This document shows, piece after piece, positions 30,148-39,314 of a stretch of 59,834 bases of DNA. Origin of the DNA: an uncultured Pelagibacteraceae bacterium. GTDB taxonomy: Bacteria > Pseudomonadota > Alphaproteobacteria > Pelagibacterales > Pelagibacteraceae. The position numbers and the translations under genes were made by a program. The notes under the pieces were generated by a model, which worked only from the letters and a program-made list of their open reading frames with translations, was not told the origin of the DNA and searched no databases. Where the stretch lies: assembly GCA_902558545.1 (NCBI GenBank), contig CACEEJ010000005.1:1-59834 (forward strand). The letters are read 5' to 3'. How positions within the stretch are numbered: position 1 is the stretch's first letter; each line of letters begins with the position of its first letter.

Positions 30148-30352
30148 TATTGATACAATCATTGATGATACAGATGAGAATTTCTCATCAAAAATTAAAA
30201 AAATGAATTTAATTGGTGCCCCATATCAAATTATTATTGGTAAAAAAAGTGAGGGTGATTTATTAGAGTTCAAGGAAACCGGTGGTGAAACTCAAAAATT
30301 ACCATTAAGTAAAATTATACAAATTATAACTAAACAAAAAAATTCAATTTGA
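30143..30352 (+). pseudogene. proS: C-terminal part of prolyl-tRNA synthetase in shifted frame
   Basis: 69 codons reading [20 protein letters not shown] then MNLIGAPYQIIIGKKS and ending KIIQIITKQKNSI before TGA 30350-30352. This is the normal end of the anticodon-binding domain: the GAPYQIIIG strand and LPLSKIIQ helix match the family. It has no start of its own. The lolC start overlaps its stop by 4 bases (TTGA), so the downstream gene is arranged as if this frame were translated, which argues that proS is a functional single gene, whatever the cause of the break. Confidence 0.85.
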
Positions 30353-31581
30353 TTTCTACTTTAGAAAAAGAAATTACTTTTAGATTTTTAAAAGCCAGAA
30401 AAAAAGATGGCTTTTTGAATGTTATATCTATTTTTTCTTTTATAGGAATAAGTCTTGGAGTTGCAGTTCTTATTATTGTGATGTCAGTTATGAATGGATT
30501 TAGGACTGAGCTGATTAATAAAATAGTAGGCTTTAACTCACACATAACTGTAAAAACTTATGGAAATCCAATTGATGAAAAAAAAATAAATAAAAAAAAT
30601 TTAAAATTAATTTCAGAAAATATTATTTTAAGCAACTCTGGTGAAGCTATTATACTTAAAAACGATACATCAAAAGGTATAATATTACGTGGATATAAAA
30701 CAAATGACTTTCCAAGTTTAGAAATTGTCAAAAATAAAAAATTTAAAGGGAACAAAGTTCAATTAAAAAGAAACTATATTTCTATAGGCAATGAATTAAG
30801 TTTTTCTTTAGATCTAAAAATAGGTGATGAATTAACTTTACTTTCACCATCAGGTATAGGAACAATTATTGGTAGTATGCCAAAACAAAAAACTTTTTTG
30901 GTAGCATCAATTTACAATAGTGGTTTGGCTGAGTTTGATAATAATATCGCATTTATTAACTTAAGTACTCTTGAGGATTTTTTTGACTATAAGTCAGTGG
31001 ATAGAAATTTAGAAATTTATTTAAAAAACCCAAATAAAATTGAGCAGCAAAAATTTATTGTACAAGAAATTTTTGATAATGAATTTGTTGTTAGTTGGGC
31101 TGATATGAATAGTTCATTATTTTCTGCCTTAAAAGTAGAAAGAAATGTAATGTTTATTATCCTTTCTTTAATAATTATTGTTGCAGCCTTTAATATAATT
31201 TCTGGGTTAACAATTTTAGTTAAAAACAAAACAAGAGATATCGCGATTTTAAAGTCAATTGGTGTGTTAAATAAATCAATTGTAAAAATATTTTTTTTAG
31301 TAGGTGTAATAATAGGAACATCAGCTACTATTTTTGGAATTTTTTTAGGTGTAACGTTTTCTCTTTACATAGAGAATTTTAGACAATTTCTTAGCTCAAC
31401 ATTTAATATAAGTTTATTCCCAGAAGAGATTTATTTTTTAAGCAAGATGCCTTCAGAAATAGATTCAACATCAATTTTTTTAATATCAATTTGTTCAATA
31501 ATTATAACAATAATAGTTTCAATTTTTCCTGCCTTTAAAGCAGCTAAACTGGACCCAATTAAATCTTTAAAATATGAATAA
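30349..31581 (+). CDS. lolC: lipoprotein-releasing ABC transporter permease
   Basis: Inner-membrane subunit of the LolCDE machine that extracts lipoproteins for transfer to LolA. 410 residues with the LolC/E layout: one N-terminal helix (IFSFIGISLGVAVLIIVMSV), a large periplasmic domain, and three C-terminal helices; VMNGFRTELINKIVGFNSHI is typical. One permease gene precedes lolD, so the transporter may be a homodimer (LolF-like), as in many alphaproteobacteria. The start is TTG at 30349, overlapping the shifted-frame proS stop; no ATG near the conserved N-terminus offers a better choice. Confidence 0.9.
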   Translation: MISTLEKEITFRFLKARKKDGFLNVISIFSFIGISLGVAVLIIVMSVMNGFRTELINKIVGFNSHITVKTYGNPIDEKKINKKNLKLISENIILSNSGEAIILKNDTSKGIILRGYKTNDFPSLEIVKNKKFKGNKVQLKRNYISIGNELSFSLDLKIGDELTLLSPSGIGTIIGSMPKQKTFLVASIYNSGLAEFDNNIAFINLSTLEDFFDYKSVDRNLEIYLKNPNKIEQQKFIVQEIFDNEFVVSWADMNSSLFSALKVERNVMFIILSLIIIVAAFNIISGLTILVKNKTRDIAILKSIGVLNKSIVKIFFLVGVIIGTSATIFGIFLGVTFSLYIENFRQFLSSTFNISLFPEEIYFLSKMPSEIDSTSIFLISICSIIITIIVSIFPAFKAAKLDPIKSLKYE

Positions 31582-32251
31582 TTTTCTTGAATTAAAAAAA
31601 ATATTTAAAAATTTTAAAACTGAAAAAACAGTAAAAGTATTAAAAAATCTTTCTCAAAAATTTGATAAAGGTAAAAGCTATTCTATAATGGGGCCATCTG
31701 GATCAGGTAAATCAACTCTATTAAATTTAATTTCATTGATCGATAGACCATCTTCTGGGTCAATCCATTTTGATAAAATTCCTGTAAATTTCAACGAATC
31801 TGAAAAAAATGATGTTTATAGATCCAAAAAAATAGGGATTGTTTATCAACAAAATAATCTTCTCCCAGATTTTACTGCTTTAGAAAATATATATTTGGCC
31901 TCACTTGCAATTAATGACAAAAAAGAATTAGCAATATCTAATGCAGAAAAATTACTCAAAAAAATTGGTCTTTCTAAGAGGGCAGATCACTTTCCATCTC
32001 AACTATCAGGTGGTGAGGCTCAAAGAGTCGCTATAGCAAGAGCAATTGTAAATGATCCTGAAATTATTTTAGCAGATGAACCAACTGGAAGTTTGGATAT
32101 GGAAACTGCAAAAGATGTTTTTGAACTTTTATATCAACAAAAAAGGTCGGATAGACTCATTATATTTGCAACTCATAATAGATTCTTTGCTAATAAGGCA
32201 GATTGCCTATTGGAGATGATAGATGGTGGTATAAAATCATCTAATGTCTGA
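31574..32251 (+). CDS. lolD: lipoprotein-releasing ABC transporter ATP-binding protein
   Basis: ATPase of the LolCDE system. Walker A GPSGSGKST, Q-loop YQQNNLLPDF, signature LSGGEAQRVAIARA, Walker B EIILADEPTGSLD and H-loop FATHN are intact. 225 residues. It overlaps lolC by 8 bases and dnaE by 8 bases, so expression of lolC, lolD and dnaE is likely coupled. Confidence 0.95.
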   Translation: MNNFLELKKIFKNFKTEKTVKVLKNLSQKFDKGKSYSIMGPSGSGKSTLLNLISLIDRPSSGSIHFDKIPVNFNESEKNDVYRSKKIGIVYQQNNLLPDFTALENIYLASLAINDKKELAISNAEKLLKKIGLSKRADHFPSQLSGGEAQRVAIARAIVNDPEIILADEPTGSLDMETAKDVFELLYQQKRSDRLIIFATHNRFFANKADCLLEMIDGGIKSSNV

Positions 32252-35200
32252 GTCTCATTCTCAAAATTTCAATCATCTTAAAATTCATACTCAATATTCT
32301 ATTTGTGAAGGAGCAGCTAGAATTGATGATTTGCAAGAATATTCTAAGAAAAATAAAATAAAATCGCTTGGTTTGTGTGATACTTCAAATTTATGTGGTG
32401 CACTTGAATTTTCAGAAAAGATCTCAAAGTCTGGAACTCAACCAATAATTGGAACTCAAATTAATTTTAAAATTGGAGAAACAATAGGTTTGCTCCCTTT
32501 GTTTGCTCTCAATGAAGTTGGATATAAAAATATAATTGAACTTTCATCTTTTTCATATTTAAAAAATGATGAACTGTCTGATCCACATGTAGATTTTGAA
32601 TTATTATTAAATAACTCTGATGGTGTAGCTGTTTTTACAGGAACTATTTTTGGTTTGTTTGGAAAATTATTTGACAAAGGAAAGTTTACCGAAATTGATG
32701 ATATTTATAGTAAAATTAAAAAAGCCTTTGGAGATAGATTTTATATTGAGATTCAAAGGCATAATGACCAAAATGAAATTGGATTTGAAAAATTTAATTT
32801 AAAAAAATCTTTAGATTTAGAAATACCCGTTATTGCAACTAATGAAGTTTTTTATTTAGATAAAGAAATGCATGAAGCTCACGACGTTTTAATTTGTATA
32901 GGTAACAAGACGTATGTAAATGAAAAAAAAAGGTTAAGATTAACCGATCAGCATTATCTAAAAACTAACTCAGAGATGTCAGAATTATTTGCTGACTTAC
33001 CTGAAGCTTTGGAAAATAATTATAATTTTCCATTAAGATGTAGTTATAGACCATTATTTTCTAACCCGATATTGCCTAATATTAGCAGTAATAAAGATGG
33101 AAATGCAGATGAAATTTTAAAAAAAGATTCAATAAAAGGATTAAAAGACAAATTCAATAAGGTCTTTAATTTAAGTGATGAAGATTTAGAAAATAATAAT
33201 TCTTATAGAGAATATAAGGATAGGCTTAATCATGAACTTTCTATTATTATAGAAATGAAATATTCTAGTTATTTTCTTATAGTTGCTGACTACATAAAAT
33301 GGGCAAAAAATAATGATATTCCTGTAGGCCCTGGAAGAGGTTCAGGTGCTGGTTCGTTAGTAGCTTGGTGTTTATCAATTACAGATGTTGATCCAATAAA
33401 ATTTAATCTTATTTTTGAAAGATTTTTAAATCCAGATAGGATTTCAATGCCAGATTTTGACATAGACTTTTGTGAGGATAAAAGAGATCAAGTTTTTGAA
33501 TATCTAACAAAAAAATACAAAGATAGCGTAGCTCATATTATAACATTTGGTAAATTAAAAGCCCGAATGGTAATCAGAGACGTTGGAAGAGTTTTGGGTT
33601 TAGCTTATGGATTTGTTGATAGCATCTCAAAAATGATACCTTTCGATCCGTCTAGACCACAAAATTTAACTCAGTGCATTGCAGGAGAGCCACGATTACA
33701 AAAACTTATTAATGATGACCCAAGGGTAAAGAAACTTACCGATCTATCTCTAAAGCTAGAAGGCCTTAACAGAAACGTTGCTACACATGCTGCTGGAGTA
33801 GTAATAGCAGATAAAAAACTTACAGAAATTGTTCCTTTGTATAAAGATATTTCTGCAGATCTATTATTACCCTCTACACAATTTGATATGTACTCAGCAG
33901 AAAATGCAGGTTTAGTAAAATTTGATTTTTTGGGTTTAAAAACACTTACTGTAATAAACAATACCCAAAAACTTGTAAGAAAAAAAATTAACGATTTTGA
34001 TATAGAAAAAATTAGTTACGAAGACCAAAAAGTTTTTGATCTATTGTCCACAGGCAAAACAGTTGGCTTATTCCAAATTGAAAGTGCTGGTATGAGAGAA
34101 GCTTTAACTCAAATGAAGCCAAATCATATTGAAGATATTATTGCATTAGTTGCTCTATATAGACCAGGACCAATGAGCAATATTCCAACATATAATGATT
34201 GCAAACATGGAAAGCAAAAACCAGATTATTTACATCCACTTCTAGAAGATATTTTAAAACCAACTTATGGCGTAATTATTTATCAAGAACAGGTAATGCA
34301 GATAGCACAAAAATTGTCAGGATTTACAGCAGGACAAGCTGATCTTCTGAGAAGAGCAATGGGTAAAAAGAAAAGGGCAGAACTTGAAAAACAGAAACAA
34401 GGATTTATTGCCGGAGCTGTTAAAAATGGAATAGCAAAAGATATTGCTGCTGGAATTTTCTTAAAAATAGAACCATTTGCAGAATATGGATTTAATAAAA
34501 GTCACGCTGCTGCATATGCAATTATTTCTTATCAAACTGCATTTTTAAAAACATATTATCCAAAAGAATTTATAGCAGCTTCAATGACTATGGATATATC
34601 CAATCAAAATAAATTAAGTGAGTTTTATGAGGAATTAAAAAGATTAAAAGTTGAAGTTGTTCGTCCTGATATAAACGAATGTTTTGCAGATTTTAGAACT
34701 ATAGATGATAAATTTTATTATGCCTTAGGTGGTATTAAAGCTGTAGGTTTTGAAGCAATTTCAAATATCGTGAACGAAAGAATTTTAAATGGAAAATTTG
34801 AATCAATTTATGATTTTATAACCAGGGTAAATCCAAAAGATATAAACAAGCTGCAATTAGAAGGATTAGTTAAAGCAGGTGCTTTTGATAAATTAAACAC
34901 AAATAGACAAGCTTTATATAATTCTATTCCATCAATTATAGCTAAAAATAAAAATATATTTGAAAATAAATCTGCTAATCAGATTGATTTATTCTCAGAA
35001 GATGAAAGTGCGCAGGATGATATTTTAATTAAAACTGAAGATTGGAAATTTGAAGAAAGATTATCTAAAGAATTTGAAGCAGTAGGTTTCTTTATTTCAG
35101 ACCATCCGTTAAATCAATTTACAGAGATTTTTAATGATTATAAAATAACAGATTATTCAAGTTTTATTTCAAAAGAAAATTTAAAAGACTCTAACATAGC

Positions 35201-35660
35201 TGCAACATTACTAAAGGTTCAAGAAAGAAAAACTGCAAAAGGAAATTCTTACGCTGTTTTAAAATTAACAGATTTATCAAGTGTATTTGAACTTTTCATT
35301 TTCTCAGATATTTTAGAATTAAATAGAGAAATTTTGAAAGAAGGCAACTCCCTTATTTTAACATTATTTAAAAATGTTTCTAATGATCAAAATCGACTTA
35401 CTAGGATTAATGTCCAAAAAATAGCTTCACTTAAAGATTTATTTAATAGTCCAATAAACGAGGTTTCATTCAAACTGACATCTGAGGAACAAATTAAAAA
35501 CATATCTAAAATCTTGAAAGATGAAGGTAATACTGTTGTAAATATTAATTTAGTTAAAGGAGATAATATCCTTCAATTTAGATTGAAATATCCACGTAAA
35601 TTGGACAGAAAATCTTTAAATCTATTAAGAAATCAAGAGATTCAGGCAATAATAAACTAA
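32244..35660 (+). CDS. dnaE: DNA polymerase III alpha subunit
   Basis: Replicative DNA polymerase, 1138 residues. N-terminal PHP domain (HLKIHTQYSICEGAARIDDL), the polymerase active-site region GRGSGAGSLVAWCLSITDVDP and MPDFDIDFCEDKRD with catalytic aspartates, the finger/duplex region (GPMSNIP...), HhH motifs and C-terminal OB fold (NIAATLLKVQERKTAKGN) are all present. Last gene of the birA-to-dnaE block; a 130-base gap with a leader RNA follows. Confidence 0.97.
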   Translation: MSESHSQNFNHLKIHTQYSICEGAARIDDLQEYSKKNKIKSLGLCDTSNLCGALEFSEKISKSGTQPIIGTQINFKIGETIGLLPLFALNEVGYKNIIELSSFSYLKNDELSDPHVDFELLLNNSDGVAVFTGTIFGLFGKLFDKGKFTEIDDIYSKIKKAFGDRFYIEIQRHNDQNEIGFEKFNLKKSLDLEIPVIATNEVFYLDKEMHEAHDVLICIGNKTYVNEKKRLRLTDQHYLKTNSEMSELFADLPEALENNYNFPLRCSYRPLFSNPILPNISSNKDGNADEILKKDSIKGLKDKFNKVFNLSDEDLENNNSYREYKDRLNHELSIIIEMKYSSYFLIVADYIKWAKNNDIPVGPGRGSGAGSLVAWCLSITDVDPIKFNLIFERFLNPDRISMPDFDIDFCEDKRDQVFEYLTKKYKDSVAHIITFGKLKARMVIRDVGRVLGLAYGFVDSISKMIPFDPSRPQNLTQCIAGEPRLQKLINDDPRVKKLTDLSLKLEGLNRNVATHAAGVVIADKKLTEIVPLYKDISADLLLPSTQFDMYSAENAGLVKFDFLGLKTLTVINNTQKLVRKKINDFDIEKISYEDQKVFDLLSTGKTVGLFQIESAGMREALTQMKPNHIEDIIALVALYRPGPMSNIPTYNDCKHGKQKPDYLHPLLEDILKPTYGVIIYQEQVMQIAQKLSGFTAGQADLLRRAMGKKKRAELEKQKQGFIAGAVKNGIAKDIAAGIFLKIEPFAEYGFNKSHAAAYAIISYQTAFLKTYYPKEFIAASMTMDISNQNKLSEFYEELKRLKVEVVRPDINECFADFRTIDDKFYYALGGIKAVGFEAISNIVNERILNGKFESIYDFITRVNPKDINKLQLEGLVKAGAFDKLNTNRQALYNSIPSIIAKNKNIFENKSANQIDLFSEDESAQDDILIKTEDWKFEERLSKEFEAVGFFISDHPLNQFTEIFNDYKITDYSSFISKENLKDSNIAATLLKVQERKTAKGNSYAVLKLTDLSSVFELFIFSDILELNREILKEGNSLILTLFKNVSNDQNRLTRINVQKIASLKDLFNSPINEVSFKLTSEEQIKNISKILKDEGNTVVNINLVKGDNILQFRLKYPRKLDRKSLNLLRNQEIQAIIN

Positions 35661-35668
35661 ATAATTAC

Positions 35669-35697
35669 TTGTTAAATTTAGAAAATATTTGTAAATA
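35669..35697 (+). promoter_or_regulatory. possible rpsB promoter
   Basis: TTGTTA at 35669-35674 and TAAATA at 35692-35697 have a 17-base spacer; a start near 35704 would leave a leader of about 87 bases containing the structured element. The hexamers are only partial matches (4/6 and 3/6). Confidence 0.35.
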
Positions 35698-35716
35698 CTT
35701 TCCAAAATAAATTAAC

Positions 35717-35790
35717 ACGCACACAGTTGTTGGTTTTATACCTCCGGTCCTTAATTGGAAATTACTGTGGTGGCTTAACCGGGAATAAAT
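35717..35790 (+). ncRNA. rpsB (ribosomal protein S2) leader RNA
   Basis: This GC-richer stretch in an AT-rich gap has two interleaved complementary pairs: CACAGT (35722-35727) with ACTGTG (35764-35769), and CCGGT (35744-35748, extended by a U-G pair at 35743/35783) with ACCGG (35778-35782). The order A-B-A'-B' implies a pseudoknot, with a small GGT...ACC hairpin at 35732-35742 inside. The last arm ends 8 bases before the rpsB ATG, where it could mask ribosome binding. A cis-regulatory leader of the S2 gene has been described in Pelagibacter by comparative genomics, and S2 represses its own operon in enterics; binding by S2 here is inferred. Confidence 0.65.
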
Positions 35791-36600
35791 ATGAAAATAC
35801 CTAACGTTACAATACAGCAATTACTAGAAGCAGGCGTCCATCTTGGACATAAAACATTAAGATGGAACCCAAAAATGAAAAAATATATTTTTGGAAAAAG
35901 AGACTCTATTCACATTATAGACTTAACTCAAACCCTTGAATTAACAAAAACAGCTTTGGAAAAAGTTTATGAAACTATTGCAAATAATGGAAAAATCTTA
36001 TTTGTATCTACGAAAAAACAAGCATCAGAAGCTATAGCTGAAGTTGCTAAAGAAACAGATCAATATTTTGTAAATTACAGATGGTTAGGAGGTATGTTAA
36101 CTAACTGGGGTACAATATCAAATTCAATTAAAAAATTAAAAAAACTAGAAATTGATTTAGCTGCAGAAAATAGAGGCTTTACTAAAAAAGAACTTTTAAA
36201 AATGAGTGTTAAAAAAGATAAACTTCAAAGATCTTTAGGTGGTATAGCTGAAATGAAAAAAGTTCCAGATTTAGTGTTTGTTATAGATACAAATTATGAA
36301 TCTCTAGCTATTGCTGAGTCTGCTAAATTGGGAATACCAATTATAGCTATTTTAGATAGCAATTCTAATCCAGATAATATTGATTACCCAATTCCAGGTA
36401 ATGATGATGCAAGAAGAGCAATTGACCTTTATTGTAATTTAATCAAAGAAACCATCAACAGTGCTAAAAACTCTATGCCTTTAGTTGAGAAAAAAAAAGA
36501 TAAAGTTAAAGATGATGTTAAAACAAAAACTCTTCAGGAATTAGATAGAGAAAAATTAGAAAAAAAGTTTTCTAAAGACGATAAGGAGAAATTAAATTAA
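35791..36600 (+). CDS. rpsB: 30S ribosomal protein S2
   Basis: 269-residue ribosomal protein of the small subunit. Conserved [23 protein letters not shown] near the N-terminus, [44 protein letters not shown] and [12 protein letters not shown] are present. The last 35 residues are a charged Lys/Glu/Asp extension not needed for the fold. Starts after the leader RNA, one base overlap with tsf (TAATG). Confidence 0.98.
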   Translation: MKIPNVTIQQLLEAGVHLGHKTLRWNPKMKKYIFGKRDSIHIIDLTQTLELTKTALEKVYETIANNGKILFVSTKKQASEAIAEVAKETDQYFVNYRWLGGMLTNWGTISNSIKKLKKLEIDLAAENRGFTKKELLKMSVKKDKLQRSLGGIAEMKKVPDLVFVIDTNYESLAIAESAKLGIPIIAILDSNSNPDNIDYPIPGNDDARRAIDLYCNLIKETINSAKNSMPLVEKKKDKVKDDVKTKTLQELDREKLEKKFSKDDKEKLN

Positions 36601-37451
36601 TGAGCGATATAGAGAAAGTAAAAAAACTTAGGGAAGCTACTGGTGCTGGTTTTAAAGATTGTAACTTAGCTATTAAAGAGTCAAATGGAGATTTAGAGAA
36701 GGCAATTGAAATTTTAAGAGTAAAAGGAATTTCAAAAGCATCAAAAAAAATGTCTAGAGACGCAAAGGAAGGGGTCGTTGTAGTTAGTGGAGACGAAACA
36801 AAAACTTCAGTGATTGAAGTAAATTGCGAAACAGATTTTGTTGCTAAAAATGATGATTTTATAAACTTCGTTAAAGAGTTAAGTGAATTAAATAATCAAA
36901 ATAATTCAAATGTAGAAGATTTAAAGAGATCTAAAATGAAAAATAGCCAAACAGTTGATGAGAATTTAGTAGCTTTAATTGCAAAAATTGGAGAAAAAAT
37001 TACAATAGGAAAAGCTAAAACTATTCAAAATACTGATGGAGTAAATAATCACTATCTTCATACAGTTGTAAAAGATAATGTTGCGAAATTAGCAGTTATG
37101 GTTTCACTAGATACTAAAGATAATTCAGAAATGGTTAAAACATTTAGCAAGCAACTATCAATGCATATCGCAGCATCGAACCCACTAGCTTTAGAGTCAA
37201 GCTCAATCGATCAAGCTATTATAGACAAAGAGCAAGAGTTAGTTACTGAAGAGTTAAAAAATTCTGGAAAACCTGAGGACATTGCAAAAAAAATAAGTTT
37301 AGGTAAAATGAATAAATTTAAAGAGGAAAATGCTCTTCTAACACAAGCTTGGGTTATGGAACCTAAAAAGAAAGTTAAAGATGTATTAAAAGAACTTTCT
37401 ATAGCTGATTTAAAGATTAAAGAGTTTTATAGAATAAAGATTGGAGAATAA
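36600..37451 (+). CDS. tsf: elongation factor Ts
   Basis: Guanine-nucleotide exchange factor for EF-Tu, 283 residues. Signatures [40 protein letters not shown] and [17 protein letters not shown] are complete, with two core subdomains and C-terminal helices. It directly abuts frr with no base between stop and start: pyrH, usually found between tsf and frr, is absent here. Confidence 0.97.
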   Translation: MSDIEKVKKLREATGAGFKDCNLAIKESNGDLEKAIEILRVKGISKASKKMSRDAKEGVVVVSGDETKTSVIEVNCETDFVAKNDDFINFVKELSELNNQNNSNVEDLKRSKMKNSQTVDENLVALIAKIGEKITIGKAKTIQNTDGVNNHYLHTVVKDNVAKLAVMVSLDTKDNSEMVKTFSKQLSMHIAASNPLALESSSIDQAIIDKEQELVTEELKNSGKPEDIAKKISLGKMNKFKEENALLTQAWVMEPKKKVKDVLKELSIADLKIKEFYRIKIGE

Positions 37452-38003
37452 ATGTTTGATGAGAAATCATACAGCCTTAAAATGGATAAAGCCATTGAGG
37501 TATTTTCTAAAGAACTTTCTTCTCTGAGAACCGGAAGAGCAAATGCTTCAATGTTGGATTTAATTAAAGTAGATGTTTATGGACAACAAATGCCAATAAA
37601 CCAAGTTGGCAGTATAACAACTCCAGAACCTAGAATGATAAATATTCAAGTTTGGGACGCTAATAATGTATCATTAGTAGATGCAGCGATACAAAAATCA
37701 GACTTAGGACTTAATCCTCAAATAGATGGTCAATTAATAAGATTACCAGTTCCTGAGCTTAATGAGGAAAGAAGAACAGAACTTAAAAAATTAATTAAAT
37801 CTATTGGTGAAAAATGTAAAGTTTCAATTCGAAATATTCGAAGAGAGGCAAATGAAGATTTAAAGAAACTTCTAAAATCAAAAGAGATTAGTGAAGATGA
37901 TGAAAAATCTAATGAAAAAAAAGTTCAGACAATAACAGATAATCATATTAAATCAGTTGATGATAAAGTTTCATTAAAAGAAAAAGAAATAATGACAATA
38001 TGA
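37452..38003 (+). CDS. frr: ribosome recycling factor
   Basis: 183 residues, the standard length. Conserved LSSLRTGRANASMLDLIKVDVYG, TTPEPRMINIQVWD and RRTELKKLIKSIGEKCKVSIRNIRREANEDLKK show the two-domain fold that splits post-termination ribosomes with EF-G. Adjacent to tsf with zero gap and overlapping uppS by 4 bases. Confidence 0.97.
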   Translation: MFDEKSYSLKMDKAIEVFSKELSSLRTGRANASMLDLIKVDVYGQQMPINQVGSITTPEPRMINIQVWDANNVSLVDAAIQKSDLGLNPQIDGQLIRLPVPELNEERRTELKKLIKSIGEKCKVSIRNIRREANEDLKKLLKSKEISEDDEKSNEKKVQTITDNHIKSVDDKVSLKEKEIMTI

Positions 38004-38680
38004 ACCCATTAAAACATGTAGCCATCATTATGGATGGTAATGGCAGATGGGGTTTAAAAAATAAAAGTTCAAGAAATGCAGGTCATAAACAAGGGTTAGT
38101 TACTGTAGAAAAAATAATTCAAACAACAATTAAACAAAATATCAAATATTTAACACTATATGCTTTTTCAACAGAAAATTGGAAAAGACCCAAAAAGGAA
38201 ATAAATTACCTTTTTAATTTACTGGAAAATTTTCTTAAAAAAAAACTAAATTTACTTCACAAGCAAAATATTAAGTTAAAGGTAATTGGGGTTAAGAATT
38301 TTTCTATTAAATTAAATAATTTATTAAAATCTGCAGAAAAAAAATTATCAAAAAATACTACTCTGCAAATTAATTTAGCCTTAAATTATGGTTCAAAGAC
38401 GGAATTAATTGATGCGTTAAAAAAATTAAAAAAAAGTGGTGAAAAAATAAATGAAAAAAATTTAAATAATTATCTCCAAACAAAAAATATCCCAGATCCT
38501 GATTTATTAATAAGGACAGGAAATACTCATAGATTGAGTAATTTTTTATTATGGCAAATAGCATATTCTGAAATATTTTTTGAAAAGAAATTATGGCCTG
38601 ATTTTAAAGAAAATGATTACATAAAAATTATAAAAAAATTTAGACTAATAAAAAGAAATTTTGGAAATATTAATGAGTAA
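38000..38680 (+). CDS. uppS: undecaprenyl diphosphate synthase
   Basis: Cis-prenyltransferase making C55-PP, the lipid carrier for peptidoglycan and other glycans. Motif IMDGNGRWG with the catalytic Asp, YAFSTENWKRPKKEI, and DLLIRTGNTHRLSNFLLWQIAYSEIFF are intact. 226 residues. The gene follows frr (ATGA-type overlap) and precedes cdsA with an 8-base overlap of coding sequence. Confidence 0.95.
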   Translation: MNPLKHVAIIMDGNGRWGLKNKSSRNAGHKQGLVTVEKIIQTTIKQNIKYLTLYAFSTENWKRPKKEINYLFNLLENFLKKKLNLLHKQNIKLKVIGVKNFSIKLNNLLKSAEKKLSKNTTLQINLALNYGSKTELIDALKKLKKSGEKINEKNLNNYLQTKNIPDPDLLIRTGNTHRLSNFLLWQIAYSEIFFEKKLWPDFKENDYIKIIKKFRLIKRNFGNINE

Positions 38681-39314
38681 GGAATTAATTAAAAGAATTT
38701 TAAGTGCTTTAATACTTTTACCCGTTTCCTTTTTTTTTATAATCACGGGATCAAATTTATTTATTTATTTTATTTTATTTATTCTTTTTTTAACTTTATA
38801 CGAATGGCATTGTTTAAGTTTCAATAAAAAATATTATATCTATGGTATAGTTTTTATTTTCCTTTCATTTTATACTGTGTACGATTTAAGAATTCATGGT
38901 GATTATAAAATTTTTTTACTTATAATTATTGTATGCATATCAACTGATATAGGCGGGTATTTTTTCGGTAAAATCATTAAAGGACCAAAGTTAACCAAAA
39001 TAAGTCCAAACAAAACATACGCTGGTATGATAGGCAGTTTTGTTCTCTCTTTATTATTTTCGATTTTCTATATAAAGAACTTAGATTTTTTTAATATTTC
39101 TAAGACAATTGATATAAATTATAAAATTATATACTTAATATTATTTATTTCATTAATAAGCCAAATTGGAGATTTAATTGTTTCATTCTTTAAACGAAAA
39201 TCAAAAATCGAAGACACAGGTATAATAATTCCTGGTCATGGTGGAATTTTAGATAGAATTGATGGCATGATTTTTGTATTTCCATGTATGTTTTTGTTAT
39301 TAAAAATTATTTGA
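38673..39314 (+). CDS. cdsA: phosphatidate cytidylyltransferase
   Basis: Makes CDP-diacylglycerol for phospholipid synthesis. ATG 38673 (MSKELIKRILSALILLPVSF) is preferred over the TTG at 38661. About six transmembrane helices and the C-terminal signature SFFKRKSKIEDTG then PGHGGILDRIDGM with the metal-binding Asp are present. 213 residues, at the short end for the family (often 260-280), mainly from a shorter N-terminal membrane region. The TGA stop overlaps the dxr ATG by one base. Confidence 0.92.
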   Translation: MSKELIKRILSALILLPVSFFFIITGSNLFIYFILFILFLTLYEWHCLSFNKKYYIYGIVFIFLSFYTVYDLRIHGDYKIFLLIIIVCISTDIGGYFFGKIIKGPKLTKISPNKTYAGMIGSFVLSLLFSIFYIKNLDFFNISKTIDINYKIIYLILFISLISQIGDLIVSFFKRKSKIEDTGIIIPGHGGILDRIDGMIFVFPCMFLLLKII

